From Microglena sp. YARC (lineage: Eukaryota; Chlorophyta; Chlorophyceae; Chlamydomonadales; Chlamydomonadaceae): a stretch of 64,000 nucleotides of DNA. The stretch covers positions 57,456,681 through 57,520,680 of the forward strand of contig CM039464.1 of assembly GCA_022414725.1 (NCBI GenBank). Direction: 5' to 3'. Within the stretch, counting starts at the first letter, position 1, and every line of letters starts with the position of its first letter. A program made the translations under genes and the position numbers. This document shows, in pieces, positions 41,504 through 50,150 of this stretch. A model generated the notes under the pieces. The model saw nothing but the letters and a program-made list of their open reading frames with translations, had not been told where the DNA came from and ran no database searches.

Positions 41504-42245
41504 CTGGAAGCCGAAACACAAATCCCAGCAAGCACGGCAAAAATCGTTACAAACTCCATGCAGATCACAAATTCGCAGGGACACAACAATTGACTGGAAG
41601 CCGAAACACAACTCCCAGCAAGCACGGCAAAAATCGTTACAAACTCCATGCAGATCACAAATTCGCAGGGACACAACAATAGACTGGAAGCCGAAACACA
41701 ACTCCCTGCAAGCACGGCAAAAATCGTTACAAAATCCATGCAAAGCACTGTAGCCATCGATACAACTTCGCGCAGACCCACAACTTCGCAGGGACACACC
41801 AATTGACTGGAAGTCGAAACACAACTCACTGCAAGCACTGTAGCCATCGATACAACTTCGCGCAGACCCACAACTTCACAGGGACACACTTTTCGCAGGG
41901 ATACACTTTACAGGAAGACATTTGAGATGTCACTGGCATCTTCGGCCAACTCCGCGCAGACCACAACTTCGCAGGGACACACCAATTGACTGGAAGTCGA
42001 AACACAACTCACTGCAAGCACTGTAGCCATCGATACAACTTCGCGCAGACCCACAACTTCACAGGGACACACTTTTCGCAGGGATACACTTTACAGGAAG
42101 ACATTTGAGATGTCACTGGCATCTTCGGCCAACTCCGCGCAGACCACAACTTCGCAGGGACACACTTTCCGGAAGACATTTGAGATGTCAGTGACATCTT
42201 CGGCCAACTCCACGCAGACCACAAATTCGCAGGGACACATCAAAT
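41498..42245. repeat. Nested tandem repeats (90-bp and ~183-bp units)
   Basis: Units start with GACTGGAAGCCGAAACACAA at 41502, 41592 and 41682. A longer unit, containing GACTGGAAGTCGAAACACAA and GGAAGACATTTGAGATGTCA, is then duplicated around 41800 and 41985. Minus-strand ORFs across it are repeat by-products. Confidence 0.85.
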
Positions 42246-42339
42246 TCTCGAACTCTTCGCAATATCGTTATCCACTTTCATTCTCTTCGCAATACCGTTA
42301 TCCACTTTCCTACTCTTTCCAACTCTTCTATTTATCATC

Positions 42340-43182
42340 ATGAGGACTCACAGTGCTTGCCTTGCAGCTAAATACATGACGATCAAGAACACTGCTATGT
42401 CATCTCTCTTCAGTCATGAGGAGATCTTAGAAATGTCCAGAGGACTCTGCGCGACTCCTGCAGCGGATGTATTCTCGGGGCAGTCCGGGATTCGCGCTGA
42501 CACCAGAGGATGCTTTGTAGCCAGGTCCTACGCAGCAGGGGATATTATCGGCACCATCAAGGGGGTCATCGTGCCTGGAGGATTTCAGCAGTCTGATTAC
42601 TGCAGACACATGTCCATGATCGCGGGAGAGGATTCCAAAATGGTTTGTTGCGTAGCAACATCTGATTGTCCTACTCAGTGGATCAATCAGAGCACGGACA
42701 TTTTTCCAGCCAACGCGGAAATCGACTGGATGCGTTGTGTTGGCTTACCTTGCCTAGTGGCCATCCGCGACATCAAAGAGAATGAGGAGCTAGCTTCCGA
42801 ATACAGCTGGACGGTGGACGATGCAACGATCCCTCTACAAGAGGACCTGACTAGGGATGAGGTACAAGCCTTATGGAAACCTTACCTTCACAAGCTCTCG
42901 CTGGGAGTAGCGGTTCTACACTTAGATGCATACCCCCCTACTTTGTCTGCTGATGACATAGCTGAGGCGGACGCGGTGGCAACAAGGTATAACGCAGAAT
43001 CAATGCGTATTGGAGCTGCTTTTGAAGAAGCTATATCAGCAGAGACTGCAGCAGCAGTGAACCTCCAGAACACCTTGGCAATAATTGCTCAAACTGCTGT
43101 AACTCCTGATGCTGGTGGAACTTCTGATCCTGGTGGACCTTCTGATGCTGGTGGACCTCCTCCTAAGCGAACTCGCTTATGA
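42340..43182 (+). CDS. SET-domain protein (putative lysine methyltransferase)
   Basis: The 280-residue protein contains a compact SET domain at about residues 47-157. The opening GIRADTRGCFVARSYAAGDI matches the SET G-hairpin, WINQSTDIFPANAEID sits where the RFINHSCxPN motif belongs, and KENEELASEYSW is the closing EEL..DY motif. The classical NHS is altered (NQS), so cofactor binding may differ. The C-terminus is low-complexity with GGT/SDP repeats and ends PPPKRTRL, a basic patch that could be a nuclear signal. It stops at TGA seven bases before a GT-AG intron-like sequence. SET proteins modify histones or other proteins; the target is unknown. Confidence 0.7.
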   Translation: MRTHSACLAAKYMTIKNTAMSSLFSHEEILEMSRGLCATPAADVFSGQSGIRADTRGCFVARSYAAGDIIGTIKGVIVPGGFQQSDYCRHMSMIAGEDSKMVCCVATSDCPTQWINQSTDIFPANAEIDWMRCVGLPCLVAIRDIKENEELASEYSWTVDDATIPLQEDLTRDEVQALWKPYLHKLSLGVAVLHLDAYPPTLSADDIAEADAVATRYNAESMRIGAAFEEAISAETAAAVNLQNTLAIIAQTAVTPDAGGTSDPGGPSDAGGPPPKRTRL

Positions 43183-43189
43183 TGCCAAG

Positions 43190-43320
43190 GTAAATGTTTT
43201 TTCTGTTTGGGGGGGGGGGCATGTCATGTGAAGGCATTATCACACACACACACACTCTTCCATTTTGCAATGTTAGTACATACAAATTTCACTGACAACC
43301 ATCTATCTTTTCACATGCAG
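43190..43320 (+). other. Probable spliceosomal intron
   Basis: The 131-bp segment runs from AAG|GTAAATG to a pyrimidine-rich TCTTTTCACATGCAG|AT, with good donor and acceptor sites. The exon-like sequence after it (IQDAIKPSPVATCDPLDYMQ to TGA at 43411-43413) is open. Splicing joins it one base out of frame with the SET ORF, so it either lies in the 3' UTR, belongs to an alternative product, or reveals an indel near 43150. Confidence 0.45.
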
Positions 43321-43382
43321 ATCCAGGATGCCATCAAGCCATCGCCAGTCGCCACTTGTGATCCGTTGGATTACATGCAGCA

Positions 43383-45390
43383 GCTTCTAGACAGCTTCAT
43401 GTGTGCTTTTTGAAGCTGAATGTGAACAGAGTTATGACTCGGGTAAAGACTTTGACACTAAAATAGGCTGTTCTAGGTTACATGCAGTAGCTTTTAGGTT
43501 ACATGCAGTAGCTTTTAGGTTACATGCAGTAGCTTTTAGGTTACATGCAGTAGCTTTTAGGTTACATGCAGTAGCTTTTAGGTTACATGCAGTAGCTTTT
43601 AGGTTACATGCAGTAGCTTTTAGGTTACATGCAGTAGCTTTTAGGTTACATGCAGTAGCTTTTAGGTTACATGCAGTAGCTTTTAGGTTACATGCAGTAG
43701 CTTTTAGGTTACATGCAGTAGCTTTTAGGTTACATGCAGTAGCTTTTAGGCAACTTCATTGTGCCTTTTGAAGCTAAATGTGAACAGAGTTATGACTCGG
43801 GTAAAGACTTTGACACTAAAATAGGCTGTTCTAGGTTACATGCAGTAGCTTTTAGGTTACATGCAGTAGCTTTTAGGTTACATGCAGTAGCTTTTAGGTT
43901 ACATGCAGTAGCTTTTAGGTTACATGCAGTAGCTTTTAGGTTACATGCAGTAGCTTTTAGGTTACATGCAGTAGCTTTTAGGTTACATGCAGTAGCTTTT
44001 AGGTTACATGCAGTAGCTTTTAGGTTACATGCAGTAGCTTTTAAGTTACATGCAGTAGCTTTTAGGTTTCATGCAGTAGCTTTTAGGTTACATGCAGTAG
44101 CTTTTAGGCAACTTCATTGTGCCTTTTGAAGCTAAATGTGAACAGAGTTATGACTCGGGTAAAGACTTTGACACTAAAATAGGCTGTTCTAGGTTACATG
44201 CAGTAGATTTTACGTAACATGCAGTAGCTTTTAGGCAACTTCATTGTGCCTTTTGAAGCTGAATGTGAACACAGTTATGACTCGGGTAAAGACTTTGACA
44301 CTAAAATAGGCTGTTCTAGGTTACATGCAGTAGCTTTTAGGCAACTTCATTGTGCCTTTTGAAGCTGAATGTGAACAGAGTTATGACTCGGGTAAAGACT
44401 TTGACACTAAAATAGGCTGTTCTAGGTTACATGCAGTAGATTTTAGGTAACATGCAGTAGCTTTTAGGCAACTTCATTGTGCCTTTTGAAGCTGAATGTG
44501 AACACAGTTATGACTCGGATAAAGACTTTGACACTAAAATAGGCTGTTCTAGGTTACATGCAGTAGCTTTTAGGCAACTTCATTGTGCCTTTTGAAGCTG
44601 AATGTGAACAGAGTTATGACTCGGGTAAAGACTTTGACACTAAAATAGGCTGTTCTAGGTTACATGCAGTAGCTTTTAGGTTACATACAGTAGCTTCTAG
44701 GCAACTTCATTGTGCCTTTTGAAGCTGAATGTGAACAGAGTTATGACTCGGGTAAAGACATTGACACTAAATTAGGCTGTTCTAGGTTACATACAGTAGC
44801 TTCTAGGCAACTTCATTGTGTCTTTTGAAGCTGAATGTGAACAGAGTTATGACTCGGGTAAAGACTTTGATACTAAAATAGGCTGTTCTAGGTTACATAC
44901 AGTAGCTTTTAGGCAACTTCATTGTGCCTTTTGAAGCTGAATGTGAACACAGTTATGACTCGGGTAAAGACTCATACACTAAAATAGACTGTTCTAGGTT
45001 ACATGCAGTAGCTTTTAGGCAACTTCATTGTGCCTTTTGAAGCTGAATGTGAACACAGTTATGACTCGGGTAAAGACTCAGACACTAAAATAGACTGTTC
45101 TAGGTTACATGCAGTAGCTCTTAGGTAACATGCAGTAGCTTTTAGGCAACTTCATTGTGCCTTTTGAAGCTGAATGTGAACACAGTTATGACTCGGGTAA
45201 AGACTCAGACACTAAAATAGGCTGTTCTTAGGTTACATACAGTAGCTTCTATACAGCTTCATTGTGCTTTTTGAAGCTGAATGCGAACAGAGTTATGACT
45301 CGGGTAAAGTACCATACACTAAATAGGCTGTTTTAGGTAATGTTAAGCAGCTTATAGGCAACTTCATTGTGCCTTTTGATACTAATGCGA
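43383..45390. repeat. Higher-order repeat derived from an exon
   Basis: About 13 copies of a ~105-bp segment (CAACTTCATTGTGCCTTTTG through AATAGGCTGTTCTAGG) alternate with runs of a 21-bp unit, TTACATGCAGTAGCTTTTAG plus G. The first two runs have 13 units each; later ones have one to three. The ancestral sequence is the end of the exon at 43321-43413 (TTACATGCAGCAGCTTCTAG plus ACAGCTTCAT). It stops at the border of the A+T-rich viral block. Confidence 0.9.
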
Positions 45391-45489
45391 ACTATTATTT
45401 TAATATACAATTCAGACAAAAAAAAACGCAAAAAGACGTTCACAAATATGTAACATGGGTAGACAAAAAACATGCCTTTTCAATAGATA

Positions 45490-47748
45490 TCAAATGTTCT
45501 TTGTCAAATCAACGATACATGTCACATACATATCCAATAAATAATGGGACAATTCACGGATTAGTGATTCCAAAATGTCATAACGAGACAAAGAAACATC
45601 TACACACTTTTTTAGATACACAGAGGTACCTATTATTGTCAAATGGGTCTTTGCTCGAGTTATAGCGGTATACAATAAGTTCTTATTCAACATTATATAA
45701 GGAGACTTATACAACACAAGCAAGACATTATTGTACTCATCACCCTGGGACTTATGGATAGTTATACAATATCCGTACTTTATATTGTCAGAGCGCAGAA
45801 GGATCTTATTCTTAGATTTATCCAATTTCTCTATCTCCACAATACTATCATCTCTATATACACAAAAACGACCAAACTCGCCGTTCAACATTGATTTGCC
45901 AATATCCACAACACCAGAGTCATTCTTTGAATACATATTTGAAACACACATGATATCCTCACCGCTTTCAAACACAGGATCACTAGTATTATACTCATCC
46001 AAGTGAATATCAGCATTCAACATATATACAACACTGTTATTAGGAGCCATTATCTTAGTCTTACACTTATTTTTATTAGCACGGTAAAAATCCAATACGT
46101 GCTGCCGGATATCAGCTTCATCAGTCGAGTGGATGAATTTGACAGAATCATTATTCAAATCGACATCAGTCAAATACACACCATCAACAACCTTCTTAGC
46201 TATCACGGGAATAAAACTACCAGGTCCTTGGCGATACAAATGAGTCAGGTGGACGTGAGGAATAGAACCAGATCGAACAAGAGATCCCAACAAATCACCA
46301 TAGCTCACACTAGGTAACTGGTTACTATCACCTATCAACACAATCATACACTCAGAGGGACAGGCCTTTATGAAACTATAGAACAAATCTATATCAACCA
46401 TAGACACCTCGTCCAATATGATTAGAGAAGCTTCAAGAGGATTCTTCTCCCCACGCAAGAATTTGAAACTGTTGCCATCGAACTGAGGACACAAGAGACG
46501 GTGGATTGTTTTGGCGTTCCTACCCATCTTAATAGCACTCTTGCCAGTAGGCGAGGCCATCTCATAGGATATCATCTCTTCTTCTGCTATATACTCTATG
46601 CATTTGACCACAGAAGTCTTTCCAGTTCCAGGAAGACCAGTCAAAACAAAGATACCGGAAGTTGATACAAACACAGAACGCACAGCATTCTTCTGCTCTA
46701 TGTTCAGAGTTAAAGAATTCTCAGACTCGAAAGAACATATATAGGAGTCGACACAGAAACTATATCGGGTTTCATCGCCATTATAAGATGTAACTCTATC
46801 ATTCACACGAACAGCAATACACTTCTCTACATGATACAGCCATTTGAACATGGTTCTCCCATCATATATATAGTAAGAATCATTGCCATTCAACTCATTC
46901 ATGATGTCATCACGAGAAAACACTAATTTGAGATCGGGCAAAAGATTCTTACCCATCAATACAACGTTTTCGACCAACAATGACACTGGATAACAAGTAT
47001 GCCCCTGACTCATAGTATAGTACAAGGAGTTACTTATCACACCATTCAGGTGACATTGTTGACACACACTATATGCTTCGCCAAACATATATATGGCTAA
47101 AAATGTTTTACTACACTCACGGTCACAATTAGACAGAGACAGGTACTCATACGGGTTTTGGCGGAATCTCTCATAAGAATACATAGGGGTGTCGACTATC
47201 TTCTTGATACATCTGATGAAGACATAGTCTTCAACAAAAACCATTTTTTTTTTATAAAACACATCGGTCTTCAATGTATATTTATCATTCATCCTAACGT
47301 ACAATCTTTTGTACTCATATATGATACAACGGATCAATGCACTATTAATAACAAAGAATCCAGGATGCGCTATCACATTTAATAACAAAGAATCCAGGAT
47401 GCAAGCAAAACTACTCGTGACATTGGTCATAGATTTTATACACAGATGAAGACTAGGAGGACAAAGAGATATTAGGTATTTGCTAAAGGATTTGGTGAAG
47501 TCAGAACACACGCAAAGGGTTGTGTCCACGGAGATGTTTCGAATTGTACTAGAACCGTCCATACAGGAAAAAGACACACTCAAGCCCTTGAAAAAGACAC
47601 ACTTCTTTCTACACACAGATTCTAATAGAGGCAAGTCAGGGGAAAACATTTGCATATCATTATCATAATAAGAGAACTTTTTGCCGTTCACAGTTAAGAC
47701 ATAACGAGACTTTGTCTCGACGACACTTGTTATATGGCCGTTCATCAT
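45490..47748 (-). CDS. RecD-like SF1 DNA helicase
   Basis: The 752-residue protein shows the SF1B order. Walker A is GLPGTGKT (about residue 370), Walker B ILDEVSMVD (about 445) and motif III GDSNQLPSV (about 470). The C-terminal UvrD-like part has ITIHKSQGDE (about 660) and YTAITRAK (about 690). The N-terminal ~350 residues have a Cys-containing region and are not recognised. RecD2-type helicases unwind DNA 5'-3'; a viral replication or recombination role is inferred. The frame extends to a TTG at 47760, but the first ATG pair is at 47748/47745. The stop is TGA. The gene is intact and divergent from the F-box-like gene at 47998. Confidence 0.85.
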   Translation of the reverse strand: MMNGHITSVVETKSRYVLTVNGKKFSYYDNDMQMFSPDLPLLESVCRKKCVFFKGLSVSFSCMDGSSTIRNISVDTTLCVCSDFTKSFSKYLISLCPPSLHLCIKSMTNVTSSFACILDSLLLNVIAHPGFFVINSALIRCIIYEYKRLYVRMNDKYTLKTDVFYKKKMVFVEDYVFIRCIKKIVDTPMYSYERFRQNPYEYLSLSNCDRECSKTFLAIYMFGEAYSVCQQCHLNGVISNSLYYTMSQGHTCYPVSLLVENVVLMGKNLLPDLKLVFSRDDIMNELNGNDSYYIYDGRTMFKWLYHVEKCIAVRVNDRVTSYNGDETRYSFCVDSYICSFESENSLTLNIEQKNAVRSVFVSTSGIFVLTGLPGTGKTSVVKCIEYIAEEEMISYEMASPTGKSAIKMGRNAKTIHRLLCPQFDGNSFKFLRGEKNPLEASLIILDEVSMVDIDLFYSFIKACPSECMIVLIGDSNQLPSVSYGDLLGSLVRSGSIPHVHLTHLYRQGPGSFIPVIAKKVVDGVYLTDVDLNNDSVKFIHSTDEADIRQHVLDFYRANKNKCKTKIMAPNNSVVYMLNADIHLDEYNTSDPVFESGEDIMCVSNMYSKNDSGVVDIGKSMLNGEFGRFCVYRDDSIVEIEKLDKSKNKILLRSDNIKYGYCITIHKSQGDEYNNVLLVLYKSPYIMLNKNLLYTAITRAKTHLTIIGTSVYLKKCVDVSLSRYDILESLIRELSHYLLDMYVTCIVDLTKNI

Positions 47749-47770
47749 AATACACAACAATTACATACAT

Positions 47771-47971
47771 AAATACTCACACTTATATCATTTTTTTACA
47801 CAAAAAATCATACAAATCAGCGCGAGCTCACTCTCTTAGACACATACAGATTTGAGATCAACGACTTAAGTACACTCGGACTAGGGAAATTATGTTACAT
47901 AATATACATAGTCCCCAAAAAGTCATATTGTATGTGTTAAAATACTCGCGATTATACCACTTTTTACACAA
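47771..47971. promoter_or_regulatory. Divergent promoter region with a repeated ~32-bp motif
   Basis: The motif AAATACTC-N-C-N2-TTATA-N-CA-T(5-7)-ACACAA occurs at 47771-47803 and again at 47940-47971 in the same orientation. It lies between the divergent helicase (minus) and F-box-like (plus) genes. A TATA-like AATATTTATACATATATA lies just before the ATG at 47998. Confidence 0.5.
47821..47849. repeat. 29-bp dispersed repeat, copy 1
   Basis: CGCGAGCTCACTCTCTTAGA plus CACATACAG matches 49036-49064 with one mismatch. Both copies are in intergenic DNA and in the same orientation. Confidence 0.75.
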
Positions 47972-47997
47972 ATTATAATATTTATACATATATATAC

Positions 47998-48429
47998 ATG
48001 TCTCCAAGACGACAAAGACAAATTCCATCAGAAATTTTAGAACAAATTGGATCTAATTCGGATCTTATTACTGCACAAAATATTGCCATGGCGTTACCTT
48101 TACCAGAATTGAAGAAAAATCTGAATATCATAAAAAATAAAATTAAAGAACTACAACATAGAAGAGGGCAAATTACGAGGTCTACGGAAGGGAATCCTAG
48201 AGATGAAGATATGTACACGTATGCAATGTTATTTAATGAATTTGATGCAATATCAACAATGCTTAAAAATATGAGACAACAAGACATAAACTCAATTTTA
48301 AAGTCAAAAATATCAGACTACCAGGAACCAGTTACATATGAACAAACAGACTACGACAATTATTTCAATAAATCACCGTCACCACCAAATAAATCGCCAT
48401 CGTCACAAAAAAAATCATCGACTAGATAA
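47998..48429 (+). CDS. F-box-like protein with helical tail
   Basis: The 143-residue product opens with IPSEILEQIGSNSDL, an F-box-like motif. A helical hairpin follows (KKNLNIIKNKIKELQHRRGQ; STEGNPRDEDMYTYAMLFNE), then a Ser/Pro/Lys-rich tail (KSPSPPNKSPSS). The middle part is clearly related to the 93-residue protein at 62969-63250 (ATEANPTDEMLGFYMEYN). These look like a small paralogous family specific to this virus. The stop is TAA. A role in host ubiquitin ligase recruitment is speculative. Confidence 0.6.
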   Translation: MSPRRQRQIPSEILEQIGSNSDLITAQNIAMALPLPELKKNLNIIKNKIKELQHRRGQITRSTEGNPRDEDMYTYAMLFNEFDAISTMLKNMRQQDINSILKSKISDYQEPVTYEQTDYDNYFNKSPSPPNKSPSSQKKSSTR

Positions 48430-48696
48430 TTTTATTTATGTATCCATCGAATATAAATTGATTCCATGGATAACTTATAACAAGTCATTTTTGTTATAGT
48501 CAATTACGCGGAGTCAGAGAAATATTACATAGGTAATATAGGGAGGTTTCAGAACGGAATTAGAGAGAGACAATAGACTTACTTCTAGCCTGGAACAGGT
48601 GGAACAGATGGAACACAGTGTATTCTGAACACATACATGCTGAATCCGGAAAAACCCATAAAGAAAAGGGGCTGTGTACATGGATAGCAATACCAG
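48430..48696. other. Stretch with a TAG-only interrupted frame
   Basis: The frame of the following ankyrin-like gene stays free of TAA and TGA from 48487 to 48697 but contains three TAG codons. It includes an ATG (near 48637) followed by LNPEKPIKKRGCVHG. By the standard code it is non-coding. Confidence 0.3.
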
Positions 48697-49032
48697 ATGG
48701 CAGCAGACAAAGAAGAAATAAACATTGCATTAGTAACACACGCATCAGTTGCAGATTGTTTAGGAGTTCAAGAACTCATCCGATTGGGCGCAGATGTGAA
48801 GTACAAACATGGTTTGGGGTTACTCCTCGCTGCAGCAAAGGGACATTCATACATCATCAAGATTTTTGTGAGCGCGGGGGTGGATGATCCACACACATTG
48901 AATCTTGCATCCAGAATTGCTCTGGTCAACAAGCATTTTGAAGACGCAGTATATTTGCTTGCGTGGGCCGATATGTATGCATCAGGGCGTATTACTACGA
49001 ATCACAATGCGATTACAGCAGACAATACATAA
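48697..49032 (+). CDS. Small ankyrin-repeat-like protein
   Basis: The 111-residue product has two or three ankyrin-like repeats: CLGVQELIRLGADVKYKHGL, LLLAAAKGHSYIIKIFVSAG and LNLASRIALVNKHFEDAVYL. The first repeat lacks the usual TPLH. There is no F-box. The ATG at 48697 is the first in the ORF by the standard code, but the frame may begin further upstream if TAG is read through. The stop is TAA. It is unrelated in repeat type to the 37-residue cassette array. Confidence 0.6.
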   Translation: MAADKEEINIALVTHASVADCLGVQELIRLGADVKYKHGLGLLLAAAKGHSYIIKIFVSAGVDDPHTLNLASRIALVNKHFEDAVYLLAWADMYASGRITTNHNAITADNT

Positions 49033-49035
49033 GTA

Positions 49036-49064
49036 CGCGAGCTCACTCTCTAAGACACATACAG
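49036..49064. repeat. 29-bp dispersed repeat, copy 2
   Basis: CGCGAGCTCACTCTCTAAGA plus CACATACAG, one mismatch from 47821-47849, lies directly after the ankyrin-like gene. Confidence 0.75.
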
Positions 49065-49304
49065 TTTTAGACACTGACTGTCTGTAAGCACTTCAACTGA
49101 AAAACTTCGAGGAGCTGTTCAATTTGGAACTAATAATCTAGACTAATTCACCATACTCCCACAGGAGTCTATGCTGACACACCACATTTTTTTTTCATAT
49201 AAATATCGATACTCGTCTTCGTCAAAATACACAAATCAGTTGATTTACTATGGACTAGCGTCAATATAAAATGTTATAACGTTTAAAAACATTTATAATA
49301 GGAG

Positions 49305-49592
49305 TTAACCGTTGAAATGAGTAAGTTTTAAAACAGAAATCGCTTTAAGCCCTCGCGACTTTCTGGGTTTCAATCTAGGAAAAGTTTTCAATAGTGAAAA
49401 ACCGAAAACGAAAAACAGAAATCGCTTTAAGCCCATTTGAAAAATAATATTTTGGATGAAGCCCTCCATTTTGTTATATGTACGGAGATTCAACGTAATT
49501 TTTGAAGAAAAAAAACGGCCACTTTGTTCTTTTGGCGGACTATAGATGACAGGGGGGATAAAGTGGCCGTTTTTGAACATTTACTCATAATA
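49305..49592. repeat. Hairpin module, copy 1
   Basis: The module runs from CGCTTTAAGCCCTCGCGACT-like sequence to the hairpin at 49511-49575, then CATTTACTCATAATACCGTA. The arms are AAAAACGGCCACTTT and its complement, with one mismatch in this copy (GATAAAG for GACAAAG). Confidence 0.85.
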
Positions 49593-49849
49593 CCGTATCC
49601 GTCAATATAGGTGTGACATTCTTTTAGATAAAGACATATTGACGTGTGAAAAAAACATGTTTTGAGGCGCGAACAGGTCCGTACCTGTGTATACATATAT
49701 AATCGAAGGAGACACGTATAACAATATATTGTATCGTTTTTCAACACATTTAATGGATATACAAGTATAAACACATCAAATGTTTTACGGAAAATCATAG
49801 ACATTCAATAAACTCCCAATATACTAACATAATAGATGGACAGATGTAA

Positions 49850-50150
49850 CATGGGAAAAAAAAAGAAATCGCTTTAAGCCCTCGCGACTTTCTGGGTTTC
49901 AATCTAGGAAAAGTTTTCAATAGTGAAAAACGGAAAACGAAAAACAGAAATCGCTTTAAGCCCATTTGAAAAAAAATATTTGGGATGAAGCCCTCCATTT
50001 TGTTTTATATACGGAGATTCAACGTAATTCTTGAAGAAAAAAAACGGCCACTTTGTTCTTTTGCCGGACTATAGATGACAGGGGGGACAAAGTGGCCGTT
50101 TTTTGAACATTTACTCACAATACCATTATCCATCAATATGATCACCTTCC
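49850..50150. repeat. Hairpin module, copy 2, at the 3' end of the primase gene
   Basis: This copy ends inside the primase-helicase coding sequence: its last ~35 bases (ATACCATTATCCATCAATAT plus GATCA) encode the final residues and stop of that gene. The 18-bp-arm hairpin (50039-50104) therefore lies directly in its 3' untranslated region. It is the likely parent of the other copies. Confidence 0.85.
50039..50104 (-). terminator. Hairpin at the primase 3' end (possible polyadenylation signal)
   Basis: Perfect 18-bp arms, AAAAAACGGCCACTTTGT and its complement, flank a ~30-base loop about 20 bases after the TAA. In mimiviruses, transcripts end and are polyadenylated at such palindromes (the hairpin rule). 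Use of the same rule here is inference. Confidence 0.5.

Noticed and set aside
43403..44129. Two 122-codon ORFs made of RLHAVAF repeats
   Set aside because: The 21-bp repeat is a multiple of three and keeps any frame open; the unit derives from an exon end and the flanks contain stops.
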